From assembly GCF_002835995.1 (NCBI RefSeq), contig NZ_PJBZ01000043.1, forward strand, positions 1 to 64,000: DNA of 64,000 bases. The letters are read 5' to 3'. Below the pieces are notes generated by a model. It was not told where the DNA came from. It made no database searches and saw only the letters and a program-made list of their open reading frames with translations. The translations under genes were made by a program, and so were the position numbers. Source of the DNA: Psychromonas sp. Urea-02u-13 (GTDB taxonomy: Bacteria; Pseudomonadota; Gammaproteobacteria; Enterobacterales; Psychromonadaceae). Of this stretch, positions 42,747 through 52,903 are shown piece after piece (the stretch's first letter is position 1; the number at the start of each line of letters is the position of its first letter).

Positions 42747-44552
42747 ATGAAATTTAAAGTTACAGTTGCCTCACTTGCATTGTTAATGGCTAACAATGCT
42801 TGGGCACAGAATGAAGCATATTATACAATTTCAGAAATTAGTGTAAATGCAGATGGGGCTTTATACGGTCCTTTCCCTGTTGCTATATCTACAGACGGTG
42901 AGTTTATTGGCACTTATTCGATGAAAGCCTCACTATCAAGTAATGTTGATATTGGCTTACCATTTACGTTTAACAGAGGGTGTCAGTACGATGATATTCT
43001 TTGTGAATTAGATTTTTTTGGCAGTCAAACTGCTAATCAACATAGTTATGAAAATGCTTACCAAGCATGGCGTAATGCACAATCAGATGCTGATAATGGC
43101 AGTTACAGCAGCTATATGATGGGTAATACGCTATTAAACGGCAATGATCAGGCTGAAGGGCCATTTTTACCTGTTAATAGTAGTGATATAAAAACCACTG
43201 ATGTTACGGATATTATTGGTATAGAACGTTTTGTGGTGGGGTATGCTTCTGCTCCCTATGAAGGCGCGAACCGAGAGTTTGCTCGACGTGCTTATATCAA
43301 ATCGGAAAGTGGAACTATCACATCATTATTACCTGATTTTATGAGTAGCGGTGGGTTTAGTAGTGCTTATAAACTTCAGCAGGTGACTTATACAAATGGT
43401 GAGCAAAAAACGCTTGTAATTGGCGCTGCTAGTCGCTCATACCCGCGTAATACAACTGAATATTTTAACGATTGTTACAATAGTAATGAATACGATGATC
43501 GCTATGATATGAATGACTTAGTAAGGTGTCCAGGCTTTGATACACAAGCTTGGGCTTGGGATGTTACTGATATTGTTAATTCTGATGCTAGTCCTAGCGA
43601 ATTAACGGGGGCTTCTCTAGCAACAACTTGGTTAGAAAATAATACCACGAATCAAAATAGTTTAACTTTTAGTGCAAATGCCTTTGATATGAATGCTTCT
43701 GGTACTGCTGTAGGTGCTTCAACATTTCAATATAACACTGATAGTGAAGGAGCACGCCAACGCGCAATTATCATGACGCCGGATGCTAACGGCATTTATG
43801 AAAAACCGACGGAACTCACTGCTGCTACGGCGGGGGTGAGTGACCAAGAAGATTCAATCTACAACACTTGGGCACTGACTATTTCTGATGCGGGTATCGT
43901 CACAGGTAACCGTGAATTTGATATTCCTAAAGGGCGTAATAAAGCCACTGAATTTTTTGTTTATGATAGCGTTAGTAAAATAATTACATTGCCATTTTTA
44001 GATAAAAAAGTAGCAACCAGTAAACAACGCCTTGAAAATGGTGGTAATTACTATATTTCCAAAAGTGGTGCAAACAGTCGTGTTTATGCTGCTAATGAAA
44101 ATGGCTTAATGGTAGGTGAAGTAGATGACTTTGATCAGGTTGACCCCGTTTATGATGGAGGTCCTCGTAGTAAAACTGCTTTTTTGTTTGATAATCGTAA
44201 AAAGCAAGCATGGTTGATGAATGATCTTATTTGTAGCCAAAGCGGTGATGTTGTTACTTCACCACGTCTACGCATACGTACTGCGCGTGTGATTAATGAC
44301 GCGGGTGTTGTGCTTGTCGACGGTTTTGAGTATGCAACGGACGATGACTATAAATATAAGGTAAATGCTATTCCAAAGGCGTTTAAGCTAACACCAAACC
44401 CTGCTATGTCATCACCTAATGATAGCCCTAATTGTTGGGAGTCTGATTTGTTGAAAGTACATGATGAACCTTATGAACGACAAGGTGGCGCGACATTCTG
44501 GTTATGGCTATTTGCATTACCATTAGTCTTTATTCGCCGTTTTACGCGTTAA
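42747..44552 (+). CDS. Secreted DUF3466 family protein with GlyGly-CTERM-like tail
   Basis: This 601-residue protein has a signal peptide (about 1-20, ending AWA) and a large extracytoplasmic domain. The C terminus is GGATFWLWLFALPLVFIRRFTR-like: a GG pair, a hydrophobic segment, then basic residues, which fits a GlyGly-CTERM signal handled by rhombosortase. The gene follows uup by 6 bp, an arrangement also seen in Vibrio relatives. Function is unknown. A tail-anchored, processed surface protein is the working model. Confidence 0.8.
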   Translation: MKFKVTVASLALLMANNAWAQNEAYYTISEISVNADGALYGPFPVAISTDGEFIGTYSMKASLSSNVDIGLPFTFNRGCQYDDILCELDFFGSQTANQHSYENAYQAWRNAQSDADNGSYSSYMMGNTLLNGNDQAEGPFLPVNSSDIKTTDVTDIIGIERFVVGYASAPYEGANREFARRAYIKSESGTITSLLPDFMSSGGFSSAYKLQQVTYTNGEQKTLVIGAASRSYPRNTTEYFNDCYNSNEYDDRYDMNDLVRCPGFDTQAWAWDVTDIVNSDASPSELTGASLATTWLENNTTNQNSLTFSANAFDMNASGTAVGASTFQYNTDSEGARQRAIIMTPDANGIYEKPTELTAATAGVSDQEDSIYNTWALTISDAGIVTGNREFDIPKGRNKATEFFVYDSVSKIITLPFLDKKVATSKQRLENGGNYYISKSGANSRVYAANENGLMVGEVDDFDQVDPVYDGGPRSKTAFLFDNRKKQAWLMNDLICSQSGDVVTSPRLRIRTARVINDAGVVLVDGFEYATDDDYKYKVNAIPKAFKLTPNPAMSSPNDSPNCWESDLLKVHDEPYERQGGATFWLWLFALPLVFIRRFTR

Positions 44553-44572
44553 TATATATAATCTATATTATT

Positions 44573-44608
44573 AAGGTCTGTTAGTTTTGCTAACAGGCCT
44601 TTTTTTTC
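44573..44608 (+). terminator. Terminator after the DUF3466 gene
   Basis: A 12-bp stem, AAGGTCTGTTAG/CTAACAGGCCTT (one G-T pair), has a TTTTG loop and is followed by eight T. Confidence 0.93.
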
Positions 44609-44621
44609 AATTTAATTTCAT

Positions 44622-44655
44622 ATGTCATTAAAGTGTCATACAAGATGGGCATATT
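44622..44655 (+). promoter_or_regulatory. Pho box and -10 element of the pstS-like gene
   Basis: Two TGTCAT repeats, at 44623-44628 and 44634-44639, are exactly 11 bp apart, as in PhoB sites. A -10-like CATATT (44650-44655) follows at the usual distance. This indicates induction under phosphate limitation. Confidence 0.8.
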
Positions 44656-44744
44656 AGGCACATCGCCAAGGGGTGAACCACTTCTTATTAAATAACTAAT
44701 AAGATAACTACTTAAATTATATTACTATCTACACGGAGTTTTAG

Positions 44745-45707
44745 ATGAAACTTAAAAAATTAGCTGCTGCTGTAACACTTAGCGCATCATTATTTACTGT
44801 TGCAACTTCTGTTTCTGCAGCTGCATTACCAAGTTATGAAAAAGTAAGTGGCATCTCAGGAAACCTCTCTTCTGTTGGCTCTGATACGTTAGCGAATATG
44901 ATGACATTTTGGGCTGAAGAATTTAAAGTAAACTACCCAAATATTAATATCCAAATTCAAGCTGCTGGCTCTTCAACAGCGCCTCCTGGTTTAACAGAAG
45001 GTACTTCTCAGTTCGGTCCAATGAGTCGTAAAATGAAATCTAAAGAGATTGAAGCATTCGAAAAACGTTACGGTTATAAACCAACGGCTGTTCGTGTTGC
45101 GATTGATGCTTTAGCAGTATTTGTAAATAAAGATAACCCAATTGACGGATTAAGCATTAAACAAGTTGATGCTATTTTCTCTGCAACACAAAAATGTGGC
45201 AATGATAAAAATGCCACTCGTTGGGCTGATGTTGGTTTAACAGGAAGCTGGGCAGGTAAAGATATTCAATTGTTTGGTCGTAACTCTGTATCAGGTACTT
45301 ACGGTTACTTTAAGAAAAAAGCATTATGTAAAGGCGATTACAAAAACAGCGTAAACGAGCAGCCTGGTTCTGCTTCTGTGGTACAGTCTGTTGCTTCTTC
45401 GCTTAACTCAATTGGTTACTCTGGTATTGGTTATAAAGTTGCCGGTGTTAAAGCCGTTGCACTTTCTAAGAAAGGCGGCCCATTTGTTGAAGCAACAATG
45501 GATAACGCTATTTCTGGTAAATACCCATTGTCACGTTTCCTATACGTTTACGTGAACAAGCACCCAAACAAGCCACTTTCTCCACTACAAGCTGAATTTT
45601 TAAGAATGGTATTGTCTGAGCAAGGCCAAGCGATTGTTAAGAAAGATGGTTACATCCCATTACCAAGTAAAGTGGTAATGAAAGAGCTAGCTTCTCTAGG
45701 TTTGTAA
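44745..45707 (+). CDS. PstS-family phosphate-binding protein
   Basis: This 320-residue exported protein has a signal peptide (about 1-26, ending VSA) and a PBP-like phosphate-binding domain: [11 protein letters not shown] near 45-55 and [13 protein letters not shown] near 185. The family binds phosphate in the periplasm for the PstCAB permease. No pstC, pstA or pstB is adjacent, and a terminator closes the gene. A Pho box lies upstream. It is therefore probably a PhoB-controlled orphan binding protein. Confidence 0.9.
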   Translation: MKLKKLAAAVTLSASLFTVATSVSAAALPSYEKVSGISGNLSSVGSDTLANMMTFWAEEFKVNYPNINIQIQAAGSSTAPPGLTEGTSQFGPMSRKMKSKEIEAFEKRYGYKPTAVRVAIDALAVFVNKDNPIDGLSIKQVDAIFSATQKCGNDKNATRWADVGLTGSWAGKDIQLFGRNSVSGTYGYFKKKALCKGDYKNSVNEQPGSASVVQSVASSLNSIGYSGIGYKVAGVKAVALSKKGGPFVEATMDNAISGKYPLSRFLYVYVNKHPNKPLSPLQAEFLRMVLSEQGQAIVKKDGYIPLPSKVVMKELASLGL

Positions 45708-45732
45708 ATTAAAAAGTAATTCTTACTAATTA

Positions 45733-45759
45733 AAACAGCGCACTAGCGCTGTTTTTTTG
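45733..45759 (+). terminator. Terminator after the pstS-like gene
   Basis: The 10-bp stem AAAACAGCGC/GCGCTGTTTT has an ACTA loop and a T run. Confidence 0.93.
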
Positions 45760-45800
45760 TATACTATTAAGCATCTCACTACATATATAGGTAGGTGCTT

Positions 45801-48800
45801 GTGTTTCAAGTTTATCACTCTAATCAGCTTTCTCTTTTAAAAGATCTTCTTGTTGCACTGATGCAACAATCTCCACTTGAAAACCCCTTTGATAATGAAA
45901 CCATTTTAGTACAAAGCCCGGGTATGGCGCAGTGGTTACAGCTAGAAATAGCTGCTTCAACAGGCATTGCTGCTAATATAGATTTCCCCTTACCCGCGAG
46001 TTTTATTTGGCAACAATTCACCCATATTTTGCAGGATGTGCCAGAAAGTAGCCCGTTTAATAAAATGTCGATGACGTGGCATATCATGCAGTTATTGCCT
46101 GAGTGTTTAGATGATCCTGATTTTTCAGCCTTACAACATTATCTTGAAAATGATGACGAATGCCGTAAACGCTTCCAGTTAAGCGAAAAAATAGCGGATA
46201 TTTTTGACCAATATTTAGTGTATCGTCCTGAGTGGATTGATCGCTGGGATGAAGTTGATAGTAGTGAAATAAGTGACTGGCAAGCCGATAATCCTAAGTC
46301 CATTCCGTTATGGATAGAAGAGCAACGCTGGCAGGCTAAATTGTGGAAGAAACTTAGCGAAAAAATAGAACTCGGTTTTAGCGAGCAAGGCAAAGCGTAT
46401 CACCGTGCTGGGCTTTATAAGGCATTTTTAAGCAAACTTGAAGACACACAGAGTGTGAGTCATCTGCCTAAGCGCATTTTTATTTTTGGGATCTCCGCAT
46501 TACCCGAATCATATTTACAAGCACTGTTAGGCCTTTCAAAGCACTGTGAAGTGCATTTTTTATTAACGAATCCTTGCCGTTATTATTGGGCAGATATCAT
46601 TGATCCTAAATTATTGGCAAAACGCTTTGCACAGGAACGTCAGAAGTTAATTGTTAAAAAAGGAAAAATTGAAAACCTTTCAGATTCTAGTTGGCAAAAA
46701 GATGAAGCACATCTTAATTGGGCACTCAGTGAAGATGAGCAAAGTGAAGTAGGCAACCCATTACTCGCTTCAATGGGAAAAATGGGCCGTGATTTCCTTT
46801 ATCAGCTTTACAGCCTTGAGCAAAACGAGATTGATGCTTTTGTTGATATTAATCGCGACAGTCTACTGCACAATATACAAGCAGATATCTTAGAATTACA
46901 AGACAGTAGCCAAGCACTGAGCTTATTAGCTACTGGGCGAAGTATTATTGAAGAAGGAGATCAGTCATTAAGCTTGCACCTTAGTCATAGCATCATGCGT
47001 GAAGTTGAGGTATTACACGATAATTTATTGAGTATGTTTGACAATGATGAACAGCTAACACCCAAAGATATTATTATCATGGTGCCTAATATCGACCAAT
47101 ATGCACCCTATGTGCAAGCGGTGTTTGCAAATCAAGGCTTTGATTCTAATCGTTATATCCCTTTCACTATTTCTGATGTCAGTGCGCAACAAGAAAATCC
47201 TGTATTAGTGAGTTTTCTGCAATTATTAAACCTTAATAGAAGCCGCTATACCCGCGAAGATATTCTAGGGTTGTTGGAAGTGCCTGCTATTTTACAGCGC
47301 TTTAAACTTACTCAAAATGATTTTGTGTTATTACAAAAATGGATAAATGAGAGTGGTATTCGTTGGGGGCTAAACGAGCAAAGCAGCGAGCAATGGGATT
47401 TACCTAAACTCTCTCAAAATAGCTGGTTATTTGGCTTAAAGCGTATGTTACTCGGTTATGCGATGGGTGATGATCTCTTTCAAGGCATCTCTCCTTATGA
47501 TGATGTACAAGGTTTACAAGGGGATTTATTAGGCCGATTTATCGATTTCATTGATACCCTGATCAACCTTGAAACTAGCTTGAAGTCGACGTATAACGCC
47601 GCGCAGTGGCAACAGTTTATTTACCAACTTGTTGATGATTTTTATCTTGAAAACGATGAAAACAGTGATCTGTTTAGTCTGATTCGCGAACAGGCTGATA
47701 ACCTAGTAAAAGGCACTGAAGAGGCACAATTTGACGAGCCTATTTCACTGTTTGTATTACTTGAATACCTCGAAAATCATCTTTCAATGCAATCGAACAG
47801 CCAGAAGTTTTTAGCCGGTAAAGTGAATTTTTGTACACTTATGCCCATGCGTTCTATTCCTTTTAAAGTGGTCTGTTTACTGGGTATGAATGATGGGGTT
47901 TACCCGCGTAATATCGTGCCAATGGGGTTTGATTTAATGGCGGGGCATCGTAAACGCGGTGACCGTTCGCGTCGTGAGGAAGATCGCTACCTCTTTTTAG
48001 AAGCGTTACTCTCTGCGCAAGATAAGTTATATATCAGTTATATTGGTCGTGATATCAATGATAACAGTGAAAAAATGGCTTCTGTGTTGGTTACGGAACT
48101 CATTAACTATTGTCAGCAAAGTTATGTATTAGCAAAAAATAGAGATGATGAAAGTGCACTTGCTAGCGCACAATTATTAGCAATGATGAGTAATTTTTAC
48201 CCGATGCAAAGTTTTAGCGAATCCTATTATAAAGGGGAATTGAATACTTATAATCCGATTTGGTGGCAAGCGTTAAACGCACCACGCAGTGAAAATGAAA
48301 ATTTATTACAGGCGTTACCCTTAGCGGAACCCTTAGTGGAGGTGCAATTATTACACCTTAAACAATTCTTGAAACATCCTTGTAAAACATTTTTTAATCG
48401 TCGTTTAGATATTTATTTTGAGCTTGATGATCACGAGCAAGATAACGATGAGCCTTTTGCGCTTGATAACTTGCAACAGTACCATCTTAAAGGGCAACAG
48501 TTCGAAGTGGCACTGGAAGGGCGCTCACTGATTGATCTTTTTAAAGAGATTAAAGCGACTGGTGAATTACCACTTTCTGAGTTTGCACCCCTGGCTTTTA
48601 ATCGTGATTTACAAGAGATGGTTGATTTAGCGGATATAACCGCAGGTTACTTTATTGGCGAAATGGAAACCGTAACGGTTGATTTGCAGTTTGCAGAGAA
48701 ACGTTTACTCGGTGAGTTAACGGATCATTGTGATAATGGTTTAGTGCGTATTAAAACCGGTGGCATCAAAGGTAAAGACATCTTAACCTTGTGGTTAGAG

Positions 48801-49247
48801 CACCTTTGTTACTGTATTACCCATGGGCAAAATCTTAATTCTACTTTACTCGGTCAGGGTAATGGTATCTTTTTTGAAGAGGTGCCTGCAGATTACGCAT
48901 ACCAGCGTCTAAGTGAATTGATTGAGTTATATGAAGAGGGTTTACAACAGCCGTTACCTTTCTTTATTCAAAGTGCTTTTGCTTGGTGTACCTTAGTCAA
49001 TATTCAACAGCCGAATTGTTTTATTCTTGAAGATATCGACTTTGAGACGCGCTCTGAAGCGCAGAAAGCAGCACTGGACATTTTTGCTAATAGCCGTGGT
49101 TTCCAAGAAGGAGGCGATCCCTATATCAGCCGTGTTTATGATAATTTAGAAGATAACTGGTTAGATTTTGAACGTATTGCATTTAAAGTATTTAAACCAA
49201 TTTTTAGTAATATAAGCACCATTGAATATGGTGAGGGTGAGGAATAA
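45801..49247 (+). CDS. recC: Exodeoxyribonuclease V subunit gamma (RecC)
   Basis: This 1148-residue RecC subunit starts at GTG 45801, giving MFQVYHSN, which aligns with E. coli MLRVYHSN. An upstream GTG at 45795 is possible. AGGTAGG lies just before. RecC scans for Chi sites and guides strands through the complex. The visible conserved block IAANIDFPLPASFIWQQF is near 55-72. Its stop overlaps the recB start, and the three rec genes form one operon. Neither thyA nor ptrA is present between or next to them here. Confidence 0.95.
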   Translation: MFQVYHSNQLSLLKDLLVALMQQSPLENPFDNETILVQSPGMAQWLQLEIAASTGIAANIDFPLPASFIWQQFTHILQDVPESSPFNKMSMTWHIMQLLPECLDDPDFSALQHYLENDDECRKRFQLSEKIADIFDQYLVYRPEWIDRWDEVDSSEISDWQADNPKSIPLWIEEQRWQAKLWKKLSEKIELGFSEQGKAYHRAGLYKAFLSKLEDTQSVSHLPKRIFIFGISALPESYLQALLGLSKHCEVHFLLTNPCRYYWADIIDPKLLAKRFAQERQKLIVKKGKIENLSDSSWQKDEAHLNWALSEDEQSEVGNPLLASMGKMGRDFLYQLYSLEQNEIDAFVDINRDSLLHNIQADILELQDSSQALSLLATGRSIIEEGDQSLSLHLSHSIMREVEVLHDNLLSMFDNDEQLTPKDIIIMVPNIDQYAPYVQAVFANQGFDSNRYIPFTISDVSAQQENPVLVSFLQLLNLNRSRYTREDILGLLEVPAILQRFKLTQNDFVLLQKWINESGIRWGLNEQSSEQWDLPKLSQNSWLFGLKRMLLGYAMGDDLFQGISPYDDVQGLQGDLLGRFIDFIDTLINLETSLKSTYNAAQWQQFIYQLVDDFYLENDENSDLFSLIREQADNLVKGTEEAQFDEPISLFVLLEYLENHLSMQSNSQKFLAGKVNFCTLMPMRSIPFKVVCLLGMNDGVYPRNIVPMGFDLMAGHRKRGDRSRREEDRYLFLEALLSAQDKLYISYIGRDINDNSEKMASVLVTELINYCQQSYVLAKNRDDESALASAQLLAMMSNFYPMQSFSESYYKGELNTYNPIWWQALNAPRSENENLLQALPLAEPLVEVQLLHLKQFLKHPCKTFFNRRLDIYFELDDHEQDNDEPFALDNLQQYHLKGQQFEVALEGRSLIDLFKEIKATGELPLSEFAPLAFNRDLQEMVDLADITAGYFIGEMETVTVDLQFAEKRLLGELTDHCDNGLVRIKTGGIKGKDILTLWLEHLCYCITHGQNLNSTLLGQGNGIFFEEVPADYAYQRLSELIELYEEGLQQPLPFFIQSAFAWCTLVNIQQPNCFILEDIDFETRSEAQKAALDIFANSRGFQEGGDPYISRVYDNLEDNWLDFERIAFKVFKPIFSNISTIEYGEGEE

Positions 49248-52200
49248 TGACAGATAATAATAGCATAAAACCACAATCATTAGACCCGTTAACCTTTCCT
49301 CTTTATGGCATGCGTTTAATCGAAGCCTCGGCCGGTACGGGAAAAACCTATACTATTGCGAGTTTATTTATTCGTCTTTTATTAGGTCACGGCAAAGAAT
49401 ATAGTCACCAAATACCATTAACGGTGGACAAAATATTAGTGGTGACCTTTACCGAAGCGGCCACTGCTGAGCTTCGTAGCCGTATTAGAGAACGTATAAT
49501 CGGCGTACGTTTAGACTTTATGAAAGGGCAAAGTGGCGATCCCTTTATCCAAACCTTGATTAATCAAAGTGATGATATCGGTATTGATATTCGTCTATTA
49601 CGCTTTGCTGAATTACAGATGGATGAAGCGGCTATTTATACAATTCATGGCTTTTGTCAGCGTATGTTGATGCAAAATGCCTTTGAATCAGGAAGCCTGT
49701 TCCAACAAAATTTATTAGAAGATGATAGCCAACTGTTATTACAAGCGACCAATGATTTTTGGCGTCGCCATTTTTACGACCTGTCTATTCCCTTAACAGA
49801 GCTTATTTTTAGCTATTGGCAACATCCTGATCAATTAAAGAATGAGTTACGTAGCTGGCTATCTCGCCATGATTTGCAATTTATTCCACATATTGAAGAC
49901 TTTGATTTTAAAGCTAAATATGAAAATAGTTTAGCGAAAATAGAGCAATTGAAGAATGACTGGCTAGCGAGTCAAGGCGATTACCTGGATATTATTAGTC
50001 ACTCTGATGTTTCTAAACGTAGTTATACCAAGAAAAATCTGCCTAAATGGTTAAAAGAGGTATCTGATTGGGCTTTTGTAGTCAGCAGTTCATTAGATTT
50101 ACCTAAAAATCTGATTAAATTTTCACAGAAAACCCTGGATGAGAAAACCCCTAAGGGCGCAACACCTACTCATGCCATATTCGATGCTATCGAAAAGATA
50201 CTTGAGTTAGACCTGTCCATTAAAAATACTATTCTGATCAAAGCGACCGAATGGGTGCGTGCTGATTTACAGAAGAGCAAACACAGCCAAAGTTTATTGG
50301 GTTTTGATGACTTATTACTGCGTCTTGATGATGCGTTACAAAATTCACCTGAGAATCACCTTGCAGAGCAGATAAGAGCGAGTTATCCGATCGCGCTCAT
50401 TGATGAATTCCAAGATACCGATCCGGTGCAATATCGTATTTTCCAAACGATTTATTCTACGCATGAAAGCGTTGCAGAAAGTGAAGGGTCTGAGCAAGTA
50501 AATACAGAAGGTAATACTGAAGCGAACACTGAATTATCTATAATCGAAGCGCCGTTACGTAGCTCTGGGTTATTTATGATTGGCGATCCTAAACAAGCGA
50601 TTTACAGTTTTCGTGGTGCGGATATTTTTACTTACATGAAAGCCCGCCAAAATGTGGCGGCCCATTACAGTTTAGACTTTAACTATCGTTCATCACCAGA
50701 AATGATTAATGCGGTGAATACCTTCTTCGAGTTTTGCCCTGCACCCTTTATTTATGAGGATGATATTCCATTTATAGCGGTACAAGCACCTAACATTAAA
50801 CGTAAAAAATTGGTGGTGAAGAACTTTGACGATCCAACCCAAACGGCGTTACAGTTTATTCACCCAGTGAGCGGTGAAAATGCGGATGGTTTTAAACAAT
50901 CAATTACGATTGCTTGTGTCAATGAAATTAAAAATCTACTGATGCTTGCCCAGCAAGGCAGTGCTTATTTAGAAAGTGTTTCGGGAGATAAAAAATCCAT
51001 TGGCGCGAATGATATTGCGATATTAGTGCGCACGGGTAAAGAAGCCGCGTTAATCCGTAAAGCCTTACTTGATGAGAATATAAACAGTGTTTACCTGTCG
51101 CTTAAAGAAAGTGTTTACGCCACGCCATTAGCCAAAGATCTACTGTTTATTTTAAAAGCCTGTTTAAATCCAGAAGATGAACGACTACTTCGTAGTGCGA
51201 TTGGCTGTAAGTTGTTTGCACTGAGTCCTGTAGAAATTCATGAGCTACTTTTTGATACCAAAATATGGGAACAGAAAATAGCGCAATTCTTTGAATACCA
51301 AGCGTTATGGAACAAAAGTGGCGTGTTGGTGATGTTACACAAACTGTTCAATGAGCAGGGCATTAATCAACAGTTACTCAAAGATGCCAAAGGGGAGCGT
51401 TTATTAACCGATCTATTGCACCTTGGTGAATTATTACAAAAAAATAGTGTTGAGCATGATGGTGGTTTTGCCCTGATGCGTTGGTTCGGTGAGCAAGTAA
51501 GCCAAGTAAACGGTGATAATAGCGAACAAAAACAACGTTTAGAAAGTGAAAAAGACCTGATCCAAGTGAGTACCTTACATAAATCAAAGGGCTTGGAATA
51601 CGATATTGTATTTATGCCGTTTACCGGGTTACACCAAAAACCACGTGATTGTTTATATCACGACCCTGAACAAGACTTTCAGCTGTTTTATGATCTGCAA
51701 AATAATAGTAAACATGTTGCGCTAACGGAAAAAGAACAGTTAGCCGAAGATCTACGTCTTTTATATGTTGGCCTAACACGCAGTGTTTACCGTTGTTATA
51801 TCGGTATTGGCAGTTACAAAACAGGACGTGTTAAAAACAGTCCATTGGCAAAAAGTGCACTCGGTTATATTTGCCTGAAAACCAGCAAAGACTTATTAGC
51901 GGGTGATAGTGCGGGTTTAAATAGCCATCTCGATAGCATGTGTAAACAAAGTAATAACATCTCTGTGCGTACAACACCGATTAATAACGAGCTTCCTTAT
52001 ATCGTTGAACAGGGGGATTACACGCTACAGCCACCGGCTCAATTCACAGGAAAAATAGAGCGCAACTGGTGGATAAGCAGTTATTCGTCATTGTCTCGTT
52101 TTCATACCGGCAGCCACCAAACACCTGTTACATCAAATGTTATGGGTAATGAGTTGCTTGAGATTGAACTTGAACCTAAAAAGACGCCTTTTAGTTTCCC

Positions 52201-52903
52201 CAGAGGTGCAAAGCACGGTTCTTTCTTACATTTGTTGTTTGAGTTAATTGATTTTCAAAACCAAGATGCAACATTGATGAGTGCCATTATTCAAGAACAG
52301 CTTGAGAAACACCTTTATAGTGACGTTGATCTTTGGACGCCTATTTTAGTCACATGGTTTAAGCAATTACTCGCTTTTCCATTAATGGAAAACTTTGCTC
52401 TTAATCAATTAACACCCCGCGCTAAAAAAGTGGAGATGCAGTTCTTTATCGATATGAAAGCGTTGCACTCTTATCAGGTCAATAAACTGATTAAACAATA
52501 TGACGCACTTTCACAGCGTGCAGGTGATTTACAATTTCAGGGCGTACAGGGTTTTCTGAAAGGGTTTATTGATTTAACCTTTGAGTTTGAAGGACAATAT
52601 TACCTGTTAGATTATAAGTCTAACCATCTTGGTGATAGCCTTGAAGATTACAATCAGACTAATATCGAAAATATGATGGTCGAGCATCGTTATGATTTCC
52701 AATATCAATTATATACCTTAGCGTTACACCGTTTATTACGCTCACGCCTGCCTGACTATGATTACGAATTACATATTGGTGGGGTTTTTTACACCTTTAT
52801 TCGTGGCATGCAGGACAAGGAAAATTATGGCGTTTATTTTAATAAACCCGATTTTGCATTGATTGATGGATTAGATAAATTGTTTAGTGGGGAGGCAAGC
52901 TAA
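49247..52903 (+). CDS. recB: Exodeoxyribonuclease V subunit beta (RecB)
   Basis: This 1218-residue UvrD-type helicase-nuclease has Walker A EASAGTGKTYTIASL near 26, the DEFQD helicase motif near 385, and a C-terminal nuclease motif FEGQYYLLDYKSNHLG near 1115. There is a short low-complexity insert rich in E, T, N (about 405-430). It unwinds and degrades double-strand ends with RecC and RecD. Its stop overlaps the recD ATG (TAATG). Confidence 0.95.
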   Translation: MTDNNSIKPQSLDPLTFPLYGMRLIEASAGTGKTYTIASLFIRLLLGHGKEYSHQIPLTVDKILVVTFTEAATAELRSRIRERIIGVRLDFMKGQSGDPFIQTLINQSDDIGIDIRLLRFAELQMDEAAIYTIHGFCQRMLMQNAFESGSLFQQNLLEDDSQLLLQATNDFWRRHFYDLSIPLTELIFSYWQHPDQLKNELRSWLSRHDLQFIPHIEDFDFKAKYENSLAKIEQLKNDWLASQGDYLDIISHSDVSKRSYTKKNLPKWLKEVSDWAFVVSSSLDLPKNLIKFSQKTLDEKTPKGATPTHAIFDAIEKILELDLSIKNTILIKATEWVRADLQKSKHSQSLLGFDDLLLRLDDALQNSPENHLAEQIRASYPIALIDEFQDTDPVQYRIFQTIYSTHESVAESEGSEQVNTEGNTEANTELSIIEAPLRSSGLFMIGDPKQAIYSFRGADIFTYMKARQNVAAHYSLDFNYRSSPEMINAVNTFFEFCPAPFIYEDDIPFIAVQAPNIKRKKLVVKNFDDPTQTALQFIHPVSGENADGFKQSITIACVNEIKNLLMLAQQGSAYLESVSGDKKSIGANDIAILVRTGKEAALIRKALLDENINSVYLSLKESVYATPLAKDLLFILKACLNPEDERLLRSAIGCKLFALSPVEIHELLFDTKIWEQKIAQFFEYQALWNKSGVLVMLHKLFNEQGINQQLLKDAKGERLLTDLLHLGELLQKNSVEHDGGFALMRWFGEQVSQVNGDNSEQKQRLESEKDLIQVSTLHKSKGLEYDIVFMPFTGLHQKPRDCLYHDPEQDFQLFYDLQNNSKHVALTEKEQLAEDLRLLYVGLTRSVYRCYIGIGSYKTGRVKNSPLAKSALGYICLKTSKDLLAGDSAGLNSHLDSMCKQSNNISVRTTPINNELPYIVEQGDYTLQPPAQFTGKIERNWWISSYSSLSRFHTGSHQTPVTSNVMGNELLEIELEPKKTPFSFPRGAKHGSFLHLLFELIDFQNQDATLMSAIIQEQLEKHLYSDVDLWTPILVTWFKQLLAFPLMENFALNQLTPRAKKVEMQFFIDMKALHSYQVNKLIKQYDALSQRAGDLQFQGVQGFLKGFIDLTFEFEGQYYLLDYKSNHLGDSLEDYNQTNIENMMVEHRYDFQYQLYTLALHRLLRSRLPDYDYELHIGGVFYTFIRGMQDKENYGVYFNKPDFALIDGLDKLFSGEAS

